In this document: one piece after another, positions 24,107 through 32,336 of the stretch
Layout of the letters: every line of letters begins with the position of its first letter
Position numbering within the stretch: the stretch's first letter is position 1
NCBI GenBank assembly: GCA_039030555.1
Contig: JBCCDY010000021.1
Location: forward strand, 1-64,000
DNA length: 64,000 nt
DNA from: JBCCDY01 sp039030555
GTDB lineage: Bacteria > Bacteroidota > Bacteroidia > Cytophagales > Cyclobacteriaceae
Direction: 5' to 3'
Translations under genes and position numbers: made by a program
Notes under the pieces: generated by a model
What the model saw: the letters and a program-made list of their open reading frames with translations, nothing else
Database searches by the model: none
Told to the model about the DNA's origin: nothing

Positions 24107-25108
24107 TTATAGTTTATCAGCTAAAATAGAGATCAGGTCTGCTGACCGGCTAGAATATCCAGCTTCATTATCGTACCAGCCTACAACCTTGACCAGGTTA
24201 CCCTGAACATTTGTAAGTGCTGAGTCAAAGATATTTGAATGTGGATTTCCCACGATATCTGCTGAAACGATAGGGTCTTCAGTATATTCCATTATCCCTT
24301 TTAAGCTAGTTTCAGATGCTTTTTTCATAGCCGCATTAATTTCTTCTACAGAAACTTCTTTACTTAGAGTCGCAGTGAAATCCGTAATAGAGCCAGTAGC
24401 AGTAGGAACTCTCATGGCAAACCCATCTAATTTCCCATTAACGCTAGGAATCACCTTGCCTACAGCTTTAGCAGCACCAGTCGTCGTTGGAACAATTGAT
24501 ATAGCTGCTGCACGCGCTCTTCTCAAATCCTTATGAGGAGCATCCTGAATTCTTTGATCAGCAGTATAAGCATGAACAGTGGTCATATAACCTTTCTCAA
24601 GACCAAAATTATCTTCCAAAACCTTTACCATAGGGGCAAGACAATTAGTAGTACAAGAGGCATTAGAAAGAATTGAATGATCCTCAGAAAGTACTTCACT
24701 ATTTACTCCCAATACAACAAAAGGTATCCCGTCTTTTGCAGGAGCAGAGATCACTACTTTTTCGGCGCCTGCTTCCAAATGTTGCGAAGATCCAGCCTTA
24801 TCTACAAAGCGACCTGTAGATTCGAGAACTATTTTAACTCCCAATTTAGACCAAGGAAGGTTTTTAGGCTCTTTTTCCGCATAAACAGGAATTTTAGTTC
24901 CGTTTACGATCAGGTTTTCTTCATCATGGTCTACGCTTCCCGGGAATTGTCTATGCAAGGAATCATACTTCAAGAGGTGAGACAATGTTTTGGTATCCGT
25001 CAAATCATTAATACCTACCACCTCTACATTATCCTTTTCTAATAAAGCTCTGAAAGTTATTCTTCCAATTCTTCCAAAGCCATTAATTGCAACTTTTGTC
25101 TTTGCCAT
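24107..25108 (-). CDS. gapA: Glyceraldehyde-3-phosphate dehydrogenase
   Basis: 333 residues. NAD-binding INGFGRIGR at 8-16, catalytic Cys152 in SNASCTTNCLAPM, and the C-terminal WYDNEAGYSSR signature. It oxidises glyceraldehyde-3-phosphate to 1,3-bisphosphoglycerate in glycolysis or works in reverse. It is independent of the alginate locus, but that pathway yields its substrate. It has its own clear promoter (25144-25173) with an inverted repeat just upstream. Confidence 0.97.
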   Translation of the reverse strand: MAKTKVAINGFGRIGRITFRALLEKDNVEVVGINDLTDTKTLSHLLKYDSLHRQFPGSVDHDEENLIVNGTKIPVYAEKEPKNLPWSKLGVKIVLESTGRFVDKAGSSQHLEAGAEKVVISAPAKDGIPFVVLGVNSEVLSEDHSILSNASCTTNCLAPMVKVLEDNFGLEKGYMTTVHAYTADQRIQDAPHKDLRRARAAAISIVPTTTGAAKAVGKVIPSVNGKLDGFAMRVPTATGSITDFTATLSKEVSVEEINAAMKKASETSLKGIMEYTEDPIVSADIVGNPHSNIFDSALTNVQGNLVKVVGWYDNEAGYSSRSADLISILADKL

Positions 25109-25143
25109 GTGCTATTATTTTTAATTTATTTTCGGGTTTATTA

Positions 25144-25173
25144 CAAAACTAACACCCACTCTATCATAATCAA
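25144..25173 (-). promoter_or_regulatory. gapA promoter
   Basis: Minus strand: TTG (25173-25171), 19 bases, TAGTTTTG (25151-25144), a full match to the Bacteroidota TTG-N19/20-TAnnTTTG form, 36 bases upstream of the gapA start. Confidence 0.75.
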
Positions 25174-25175
25174 GT

Positions 25176-25198
25176 AAAGTGGCATAAAGTGCCACTTT
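25176..25198. promoter_or_regulatory. Inverted repeat adjoining the gapA -33 box
   Basis: Perfect 9-bp arms AAAGTGGCA and TGCCACTTT around TAAAG, two bases upstream of the -33 TTG of gapA. The placement suits an activator or repressor dimer site. Confidence 0.55.
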
Positions 25199-25320
25199 TA
25201 CAGAAAATATTATTCTGGTATTCCATCTTCTATTTAGTTTAACTATTACCATTCAAATCTTTGATTACTTTGGAAAACTTCAAACGAAGTGCTTTGTATT
25301 GGTATTTTTAAATTTAATAC

Positions 25321-25350
25321 TTGTATAATTTCTGACAGAAACTATATTTG
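25321..25350 (+). promoter_or_regulatory. tRNA-Glu promoter
   Basis: TTG (25321-25323), 19 bases, TATATTTG (25343-25350): an exact Bacteroidota promoter, 18 bases before the tRNA. Confidence 0.8.
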
Positions 25351-25368
25351 CACTTCCATTTCCAAAAT

Positions 25369-25440
25369 GGCCCGTTCGTCTAGGGGTTAGGACGCCAGGT
25401 TTTCATCCTGGTAACAGGGGTTCGATTCCCCTACGGGCTA
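25369..25440 (+). tRNA. tRNA-Glu (anticodon TTC)
   Basis: Acceptor GGCCCGT pairs with ACGGGCT, anticodon stem CCAGG/CCTGG around TTTTCAT (anticodon TTC), T-arm AGGGGTTCGATTCCCCT, discriminator A. CCA is not encoded. Confidence 0.95.
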
Positions 25441-25452
25441 CAAATACACTTT

Positions 25453-25491
25453 AAAGGCAGCTTTCTTGTTATCAGGAAAGCTGCCTTTTTT
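25453..25491 (+). terminator. Terminator after tRNA-Glu
   Basis: AGGCAGCTTTC pairs with GAAAGCTGCCT, followed by a T-run ending at 25491. Confidence 0.85.
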
Positions 25492-26194
25492 GTGCACAAA
25501 AATAACGAGTCAGGCAGTAAATCTAATATACTTTTGTGTTTAGAATATATTATAAAAGATCTTTAGACATATTTTAAACAAGGTTCGATTACCAATTTCC
25601 TCAGGTTAGATCCATAAATGATATACGGAGGATTTATTATACTCAATTAGCCTTCTGAATAGTACTGTTGAAGATTGTGGGGAATAAATTGTTTGAAGAG
25701 GGGGAAGGAGTATAGTATTGGGATACTTACAGGATGAGTAAACTTTTGCGCTGAAAATACTCCTAGCGTACTATTTCAACAAGACTCTATTTTAAGATCA
25801 TTACTGTTTAAAATATTCTGACTATTGTAGTAATACAGGATAAGATATAGATAACTGCTTTATTATCCTGGTTGACTTTGTACCTCCTTAAACTGCTTTT
25901 GTAGTACTCAATTCTTAAAATTTGAGTCCAAAAAGTGTAAGGTTAAGACCGACTTATTTCTAATGGTTTTAAACCCTTTTAAATATTTGAATTTTTTTCA
26001 GGATTGGATGGAATTCCTAAACGTAGTTTTCCAATCGGATTTATCGAAACTCAAGGATTAAATAGGTCTACACAATCCTTAAAATAATAATAAAATAAAA
26101 GCCTTCTTATTGTTAAAATTTGATTTTTGAGCATGATCTGAGGTTGTTTTTAATCAATCTTAAAATAATAAGAGTGATAAAAAACCAATTTTCC
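25492..26194. other. Gene-poor AT-rich interval before the alginate locus
   Basis: About 700 bases with no credible coding frame on either strand. Weak structure is present: a 7-bp inverted repeat AAGGATT/AATCCTT near 26053-26080, and two near-copies of CAATC(C)TTAAAATAATAA about 80 bases apart (about 26073 and 26155). I see no gene remnant that I can name. Confidence 0.6.
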
Positions 26195-26250
26195 TTGGAA
26201 TTAATTTTAACGATTGGTAGATTGGTTGACCAATTTTATGGTTGACCAAT
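26195..26250 (+). promoter_or_regulatory. Promoter with GntR operators in front of the alginate locus
   Basis: TTG (26195-26197), 20 bases, TAGATTGG (26218-26225) as -7. The palindrome ATTGGTTGACCAAT (26221-26234) begins inside the -7 box, and a second copy, TGGTTGACCAAT, is at 26239-26250. TGGTNNACCA is the core bound by FadR-subfamily GntR proteins. Repression would occlude the promoter. Confidence 0.65.
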
Positions 26251-26272
26251 TGAAATCTCAATAATTCAAACT

Positions 26273-28156
26273 ATGTTCAAACTCACTTTTAAGAAAAGAA
26301 ATACTCATGGATTGCGCTTGTTAGCACTCCTTGTGTTTGGTGCCATACTTGTCAATTCATGTACCGATGACGATACCGCTCCTGTGGATATTGTCCCCCT
26401 TCCCGATTTCTCATCCTCTCAGGAATTAGATGGCTTCGTTGTAATATTTGCTGACAGTACAACTTTTAGTAGAAACCTCTCCGAAGTTGAAGATCCTGAT
26501 GCAATTTTTGCGTGGGATTTTGGAGTAGAAGGCATTGATACAGATGTTTCAACAGAAGAATCTCCTTCATTTGATTATACTGATTTTGGGCCAGGAACTT
26601 ACTCTGTAACGTTAATAGTTACCAGTTCTACAGATTTTTCCAATGAAGTAATACAAGAGCTTGTTGTAGAAGTACCGTCTATTGTTCCCCAAGCAGCATT
26701 TACGTCTAATCTGGAAGAATTTGTGGCTTCGTTCACCAACACAACTACCTTTTCGGTCGCTGCTACTGAAGATCCTGAAGCAGTTTTTGCTTGGGACTTT
26801 GGAGTAGAGGGAATAGATACAGATGTTTCAACAGAAGAATCTCCTTCTTTTGACTATGAAGATGCTGGGCCGGGTACTTATACAGTAACATTAACAGTGA
26901 CTAGTTCTACTGGAGATGAAGATGTGACCACAGAAGAGATTAATATACAGCAACCAGCAATTCTACCCGTAGCAGCATTTACGCCTACGGTAGATAATTT
27001 TGTAGTTTCTTTCGCCAATATGACTACTTTTTCCGGAGGTGCTACGGAGGATCCAGGCGCTACTTTTACCTGGGATTTTGGAGTAGAAGGAGACGATACA
27101 GATGTTTCAACAGAAGAATCCCCTTCTTTTGATTATACAATAGCAGGGGCAAATACGTATGCAGTAACGTTAACAGTTACAAGTTCTACCGGAGATGAAA
27201 ATGTAACAACAGAAATGGTAACGATAGAAGAACCATTACCAACGGCTATTCTGCCGGTAGCAGCATTTACTTCTACTATAGATGCTTTTACGGCTAATTT
27301 CATGAATACAACTATCTTTTCTGGAGCTGCTACAGAAGATCCGGGGGCTACTTTCGCCTGGGATTTTGGAGTGGCAGGAGAGGACACAGATGTTTCGACA
27401 GAAGAATCTCCTTCCTTTGATTATACAACAGCAGGTGCTGGTACTTATACGGTAATGTTAACAGTTACGAGTTCAACAGGAAATGAAAGCGTAGCCACAG
27501 AAATGATCACCATAACTTCCGGAGTTTCTAATCAAGCTGCTATTATTCGAGATTTACAAAATGATGATACTGGAGAATTAAGATTTGATATCGACGCCTC
27601 CTTAACAGGAAGACTGGAAGTTACCTTTACCAGAACCGAGCTGGTAGTAGATGAAGTATCCGGAAATGGTAGAGATGCCTTTATTGCACTTCTAAACAGT
27701 ACCGGAAGTACATCAAGTCAACGTTCAATCATTGACTTGAGGATTAATGATGATTCGTTTGAAATTCGCGATCAGGATGCTGCTACATTCAACGCGGTTC
27801 CGACGCCCGGAATCTTGCAAACTGCGGTTATTACCTGGAGTGCACCCAATGCGACCACACCTCCTAATGTGACATTCACAATAGATGGTGAAGAGGCTAC
27901 CGCACCTTTTACATCGGGTGCCAATGCCATAGGAGGGGTAGAAAGAGTTCAGTTTAGACTTGGAGATAATAGCTCTACCATAGCAAGCGATCAAAACTTT
28001 ACAATTGAAAGATTTGATGTATTTAGTAATACTGCAGGTACTGGCACGCCAATATTCTCTACTGATTTTGGTACGTTCATGGTCGGAGAAGCCTTAGATG
28101 GTACCGATGATCCATTCTCCTCTAGTTCCAGTGATGCAACTGTTGAAGAACTATAA
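26273..28156 (+). CDS. PKD-repeat surface lipoprotein of the alginate locus
   Basis: 627 residues. The lipoprotein signal ends in LVNSC with Cys30. Four PKD-type repeats follow, period about 93 residues (first WDFGVEG at 81-87, next at 174), each containing WDFG and TDVSTEESPSFDY. The C-terminal ~220 residues (from about 405) form an unassigned beta-rich domain that could bind glycan. It is not preceded by another gene of the locus; it has its own GntR-controlled promoter. It probably serves as a surface glycan-binding protein like SusE/SusF, but it has no enzyme motif. Confidence 0.75.
   Translation: MFKLTFKKRNTHGLRLLALLVFGAILVNSCTDDDTAPVDIVPLPDFSSSQELDGFVVIFADSTTFSRNLSEVEDPDAIFAWDFGVEGIDTDVSTEESPSFDYTDFGPGTYSVTLIVTSSTDFSNEVIQELVVEVPSIVPQAAFTSNLEEFVASFTNTTTFSVAATEDPEAVFAWDFGVEGIDTDVSTEESPSFDYEDAGPGTYTVTLTVTSSTGDEDVTTEEINIQQPAILPVAAFTPTVDNFVVSFANMTTFSGGATEDPGATFTWDFGVEGDDTDVSTEESPSFDYTIAGANTYAVTLTVTSSTGDENVTTEMVTIEEPLPTAILPVAAFTSTIDAFTANFMNTTIFSGAATEDPGATFAWDFGVAGEDTDVSTEESPSFDYTTAGAGTYTVMLTVTSSTGNESVATEMITITSGVSNQAAIIRDLQNDDTGELRFDIDASLTGRLEVTFTRTELVVDEVSGNGRDAFIALLNSTGSTSSQRSIIDLRINDDSFEIRDQDAATFNAVPTPGILQTAVITWSAPNATTPPNVTFTIDGEEATAPFTSGANAIGGVERVQFRLGDNSSTIASDQNFTIERFDVFSNTAGTGTPIFSTDFGTFMVGEALDGTDDPFSSSSSDATVEEL
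26450..27480 (+). repeat. Tandem DNA repeats encoding the PKD domains
   Basis: Four units of about 280-288 bases. The string ACAGATGTTTCAACAGAAG occurs unchanged in three units (near 26540, 26818, 27098) and with one change near 27387. Recent duplication or gene conversion is likely. Confidence 0.75.
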
Positions 28157-28239
28157 TTGATAAGTCAGATAATTTTAGTTAAGACTTATTTGTAGAGATA
28201 TGTTAGGTATTTTAAGACAGATCGTACCGGCAAAGCAGA

Positions 28240-28264
28240 TCTTTTTGAGATTTTATCAAAAAGA
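28240..28264. other. Inverted repeat between PKD lipoprotein and gntR
   Basis: TCTTTTTGA and TCAAAAAGA, 9-bp arms with a 7-base loop. It lacks a following T-run, so it may be a weak terminator or an mRNA 3' structure. Confidence 0.4.
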
Positions 28265-28318
28265 CCCTTATAATGACGATTTTTTTCAAAAATTAGAAAT
28301 AAATAATGAAGTAATTTA

Positions 28319-28358
28319 TTGTTTTTGAAACTGGTCTATGGTAAATTGGTTGACCAAT
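28319..28358 (+). promoter_or_regulatory. gntR promoter with its own operator
   Basis: TTG (28319-28321), 20 bases, TAAATTGG (28342-28349), with ATTGGTTGACCAAT (28345-28358) starting inside the -7 box. Exactly the layout seen at 26195-26234, which implies autoregulation. Confidence 0.7.
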
Positions 28359-28367
28359 CACAAACTT

Positions 28368-29102
28368 ATGGATATACTTAGTAATTTTTCAGAAATAGTT
28401 GTTGAATCACCTGTTGATAAGATCATCAGGCAAATACGTGATCTAATCACTAGTGGCCAGTTGAATCCTGGAGATAGACTACCATCTGAAAGAAAGCTTT
28501 GTGATAAGCTAGGTGTTGGTAGAACGCATCTAAGGGATGCATTAAAGAAGCTTGAATTCTACGGGATCTTAAAAACCTTACCACAAAGTGGTACCGTAGT
28601 TGCTGGAATGGGCTTACCTGCACTTGAAGGGCTTATTACGGATATGCTTGGACTTCAAGGGAATGATTTCAAATCTTTGGTAGAGACCAGAATAATCTTA
28701 GAAACGAAAATAGCTCAATTGGCTGCTGAAAAGAGAACAGATGCAGATCTTTTAGAAATTGAGAATGCTTTAAATGCGCATCGCACTAAAATTATTGAAA
28801 GTCAAGATGCGGTGGAAGAAGACCTCCTTTTTCATTTAAAAATAGCAGATGCAAGCAAGAACTCTGTGCTTAAATCCTTGATGCTTATAATTACTCCTGA
28901 AATTATGCAGTACTTTAAAAAGTATGATGTATGTGGGGAAGGTAAAGCAGAGTTAGCTGTTGAATATCATGAAAAGATACTGCAAAGTATTATAGATAAG
29001 GATGAGGATATGGCAGGGAGTCTGATAAAAGATCACTTAAAAGACATAGGAGACTATGTGAAAGAGCTTGATAAATTGAATTTATCTAATGGAATTAACT
29101 GA
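28368..29102 (+). CDS. FadR-subfamily GntR regulator of alginate use
   Basis: 244 residues from ATG 28368. A frame start at 28338 is possible but would translate the operator, so the downstream ATG is preferred. N-terminal winged HTH (residues ~15-80: GDRLPSERKLCDKLGVGRTH). C-terminal FCD domain (~95-235) carries the His-containing helices around LLFHLKIADAS and EYHEKILQSI that bind metal and ligand in this family. Probably a repressor released by an unsaturated uronate, DEH or KDG, acting on its own promoter and the PKD promoter, both of which carry ATTGGTTGACCAAT. The ligand is inferred from locus content. Confidence 0.85.
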   Translation: MDILSNFSEIVVESPVDKIIRQIRDLITSGQLNPGDRLPSERKLCDKLGVGRTHLRDALKKLEFYGILKTLPQSGTVVAGMGLPALEGLITDMLGLQGNDFKSLVETRIILETKIAQLAAEKRTDADLLEIENALNAHRTKIIESQDAVEEDLLFHLKIADASKNSVLKSLMLIITPEIMQYFKKYDVCGEGKAELAVEYHEKILQSIIDKDEDMAGSLIKDHLKDIGDYVKELDKLNLSNGIN

Positions 29103-29158
29103 TGAGTATGGACTAAGAGGTGCAAACTCGAGAGACTAAATATTTTTTACTAAACCAA

Positions 29159-29182
29159 TTCTCCTTTCAATAAAAAGGAGAA
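29159..29182 (+). other. Hairpin in the susC leader
   Basis: TTCTCCTTT and AAAGGAGAA, perfect 9-bp arms around CAATAA, 17 bases before the susC start. It may be an mRNA stability or translation control element between gntR and susC. Confidence 0.45.
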
Positions 29183-29198
29183 CAAATGTAATACTGTG

Positions 29199-32100
29199 AT
29201 GAAAATTTTACATGATCGTAATTTTTCAAATAGGTTTGCTGTGCCCGTTTTAACTGCATGCCTTATTTTAATGAACAATTACCTGTACGCCCAAAACCTG
29301 GTTTCGGGTAAAGTAACAACGAAGGAAGGAGAAGCACTTATTGGAGTGACTATCCTTGAACAAGGGACTAATTACGGCGTAATTACTGATATTGACGGGA
29401 ACTTTAATATTAAAGTAAAGCCCGATGCAGTATTGGTTATTTCCTATGTGGGTTATGTTTCAAAATCCATACCTGTAGGCAATAGAACAGATTTTAATAT
29501 TCAGCTAGAATCAGATGTTAAACAGTTGGAAGAGATTGTGGTCGTCGGTTATGGTACACAAAAGAAATCGCATCTAACAGGAGCTATATCTAAACTAAAG
29601 AATGAAAAATTGAATGAGCTTCCATTCACAAGGGCTGACGAGATTCTGGTTGGGCAAATAGCCGGGCTGCAGGTGTCTACTTCCTCAGAAGAAGGAGTTG
29701 GCTCTGATCCGACACTGCGGGTGAGGGGAGTCGGTTCAATTAATGCAGATGCTGGCCCACTTCTTGTTATTGATGGTGCACCCGTGGATTCAGATTTCTT
29801 TGGGAACTTAGATATTAATGATATCGAATCTTATGAAGTTTTAAAGGATGCTGCTTCAGCGGCCATTTTTGGCTCCCGAGGTGCTAATGGTGTTATTCTT
29901 ATAACTACTAAAGATGGTAAAGATGGACCCACAAAATTCAACTACAATGGATTCACTGGTTATCAAGAAGCAATAAGAAGCGATGATTACGATTTGTCAG
30001 TAGAAGACCAGATAGCTTTTGAAACTTCAATTTTAGGAGAGGTTACGGATAGAACCAGATTTAAACAGCAAATTGGATCTGTAGATTGGCAAGATGTTTT
30101 TTTTGACGGAGGTCTAATTAACAGTCATTCTTTAAGTGCAAGAGGAGGAAATAAGAAAACAAAATTTAGTACTTCTATAAGTTACTTTGAAGATGAAGGT
30201 GTCCTATTAACGGATAACTTTGAAAGGGTTAATTTTAAAGCAAAGGTACAATCTAAAGTTTCAGATAAATTCTCTTTTAACTTAAACTTAAGTCCATCCT
30301 ATTCAGTAAGGAGAAGATTTCCCGACGCCACCAGAGAAGTTTTTAGACAAGAACCTTATGTACCAACATTCCATACGGAAGAGACCTTGCAACTTGTAGA
30401 TACTGACGGTTTTCCGGATCTCGAAGTAGGTGACTTTGTCAGGCAATCACATTTTAATAATTTTATTCTTATAGATACCGTTTTTAATGATGCCGGAGAA
30501 ATTATTGGCATTGATTCGACAGATTTGGGTGGGGTAAGCAATACCAATCAAGTAAATCCGGTAGCCAGAGCTACTCAGCAAGAAATCATTGATAAACGCT
30601 TTCAGATTTACTCTAGCCTTGGAGCTGATTACAAGTTAAATGAAAACCTGAGTTTTACAGCCAGTTTTACGGCCAGCTTTCAAGACTTGTTAAGGACACG
30701 ATTTGAAGGATTGGAACACTCGATAGACCCATCCGATGCACTTGCCAGAGAGACTAATCAAAGTCGTTTTAGGTTAGTCCAAAATGTTTTTGCCAACTAT
30801 TCAAAAAGTTTCATTAATCATGAGATTACGGCTGTTTTAGGTTTTTCAGGAGAGCAGGTCATTGAAAGGTTTACAGAGTTTGAATCCAGAGGATTCTCTA
30901 CTGATGCAATACCGAGAATAGAAGGGGGCGCTTCTGTAGCTCTTAGAGAGGGATTTGAAAGACAGAGAAGATTACTTTCCTACATCGGTAGGGTTAATTA
31001 CGCTTTTCAGGATAAATATTTAGCTTCCTTAAGTGTAAGAGCTGATGGAAGCTCTTCTTTCGGACCTAACAATAGATATGGAATATTTCCTGCGGCCTCT
31101 ATAGGATGGAGAATTTCCCAAGAAAACTTCTTAGCTGGATCTAGTATATTGAGCGATTTAAAGCTAAGAGCAAGTTATGGTGTTACAGGAAATGATGCGG
31201 TAAACCTTCCCAATAATTTACTCGAATTTAATGCTTTTCAATCTGTATTAGAATCAACCTCAGTTGCTTCAAACGGAGGTATAGGTCAAACTTTTGTGGC
31301 AGCAAATATTGCTAACCCTGATCTCCAATGGGAGCGTTCTATTGAGTTTAACCCTGGAATTGATTTAGGCTTATTTGATAATCGTATTATCGCGAGTATT
31401 GAATATTATCAAAGAACAAGTGACGATCTTTTATTAAATGTTCCTGTATCCACTACGACGGGTTTTGATGCAGCTCTTGTAAATATAGGTGAAGTAAGAA
31501 ATGAAGGGGCAGAATTTGAGATCAGAACGGTTAATGTAAATTCTGGTTCTTTTAGCTGGAATTCTACCTTAATAGCCTCTACAAACAAAAATACTTTAAG
31601 GGATTTTGGAGATGCAGACGGAACAGTCCTTTCTCCAGATGATGGAAGCAGGTCAGGTGCTGAATGGCTGGTTAGTGTAGGGAACCCTATTTCAAACTTT
31701 TATGGTTTTGTAGCGGAAAGTGAAATTCCTATTGAGTTTATACAAAGGCCATTTGATTTTATCGGGGGGCAAAATGAGCAGGTTTATGTGAAAGACCTAA
31801 ACGGTGATGGAATTATTGATGATGATGACCGAACGATTTTAGGAAATCCTTTACCAGATTTCATATGGAGTATTACGAACGAATTTACGTATAAGAATTT
31901 CGACCTTTCCTTTCAGTGGCAGGGAAGCCATGGTGCAGAGACTAGAAACATTGCTGATTTTGATGTATTCGGGTGGAGTGGTTCTGATCTGGAAGCCGAT
32001 CCAAATACCACACCTAATTTTGATTTCGTAAGGCCTAAAATCCAAACAGATGCCATTATTCAGGATGCTTCATTCATTGCCTTAAGAAACTTGAATTTTG

Positions 32101-32324
32101 GTTATACGCTACCCCAAAGGTTTTTAGACAGTTTTAAATTGAGCTCAGCAAGAATATATGCGTCAGCTTCAAACCTGCTTTATCTGACAGCTAGTGATTT
32201 CACAGGATTTAATCCTGAAAGCATTAGACAAGGAGGAGATTTTAATGCGATCACTAACGGATACAATCGTGGAGGTGTTCCTCTCGCTCGAAGAATTGTG
32301 ATTGGGGTAAATATTAATTTCTAA
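29199..32324 (+). CDS. SusC-like TonB-dependent outer-membrane transporter
   Basis: 1041 residues from ATG 29199. After the signal peptide come the carboxypeptidase-D-like domain (~35-110, VSGKVTTKEGEALIGVTIL) and the SusC TonB box/plug (IVVVGYGTQKKSHLTGAIS, then RVRGVGSINADAGPLLVIDG). The long beta-barrel ends FNAITNGYNRGGVPLARRIV, close to the C-terminus. With SusD it imports oligosaccharides across the outer membrane using TonB energy. The neighbouring lyases make alginate oligomers the expected cargo. susD begins 12 bases after its stop. Confidence 0.93.
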   Translation: MKILHDRNFSNRFAVPVLTACLILMNNYLYAQNLVSGKVTTKEGEALIGVTILEQGTNYGVITDIDGNFNIKVKPDAVLVISYVGYVSKSIPVGNRTDFNIQLESDVKQLEEIVVVGYGTQKKSHLTGAISKLKNEKLNELPFTRADEILVGQIAGLQVSTSSEEGVGSDPTLRVRGVGSINADAGPLLVIDGAPVDSDFFGNLDINDIESYEVLKDAASAAIFGSRGANGVILITTKDGKDGPTKFNYNGFTGYQEAIRSDDYDLSVEDQIAFETSILGEVTDRTRFKQQIGSVDWQDVFFDGGLINSHSLSARGGNKKTKFSTSISYFEDEGVLLTDNFERVNFKAKVQSKVSDKFSFNLNLSPSYSVRRRFPDATREVFRQEPYVPTFHTEETLQLVDTDGFPDLEVGDFVRQSHFNNFILIDTVFNDAGEIIGIDSTDLGGVSNTNQVNPVARATQQEIIDKRFQIYSSLGADYKLNENLSFTASFTASFQDLLRTRFEGLEHSIDPSDALARETNQSRFRLVQNVFANYSKSFINHEITAVLGFSGEQVIERFTEFESRGFSTDAIPRIEGGASVALREGFERQRRLLSYIGRVNYAFQDKYLASLSVRADGSSSFGPNNRYGIFPAASIGWRISQENFLAGSSILSDLKLRASYGVTGNDAVNLPNNLLEFNAFQSVLESTSVASNGGIGQTFVAANIANPDLQWERSIEFNPGIDLGLFDNRIIASIEYYQRTSDDLLLNVPVSTTTGFDAALVNIGEVRNEGAEFEIRTVNVNSGSFSWNSTLIASTNKNTLRDFGDADGTVLSPDDGSRSGAEWLVSVGNPISNFYGFVAESEIPIEFIQRPFDFIGGQNEQVYVKDLNGDGIIDDDDRTILGNPLPDFIWSITNEFTYKNFDLSFQWQGSHGAETRNIADFDVFGWSGSDLEADPNTTPNFDFVRPKIQTDAIIQDASFIALRNLNFGYTLPQRFLDSFKLSSARIYASASNLLYLTASDFTGFNPESIRQGGDFNAITNGYNRGGVPLARRIVIGVNINF

Positions 32325-32336
32325 TTGTTAATGATT

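Noticed and set aside
25492..26194. Possible gene remnant upstream of the alginate locus
   Set aside because: No frame longer than short random stretches and no recognisable protein pieces could be read.
26450..27480. Regular repeats considered as a CRISPR-like array
   Set aside because: The period is about 280 bases and the repeats are coding PKD domains in one frame; no short repeat-spacer structure and no cas gene is present in the window.
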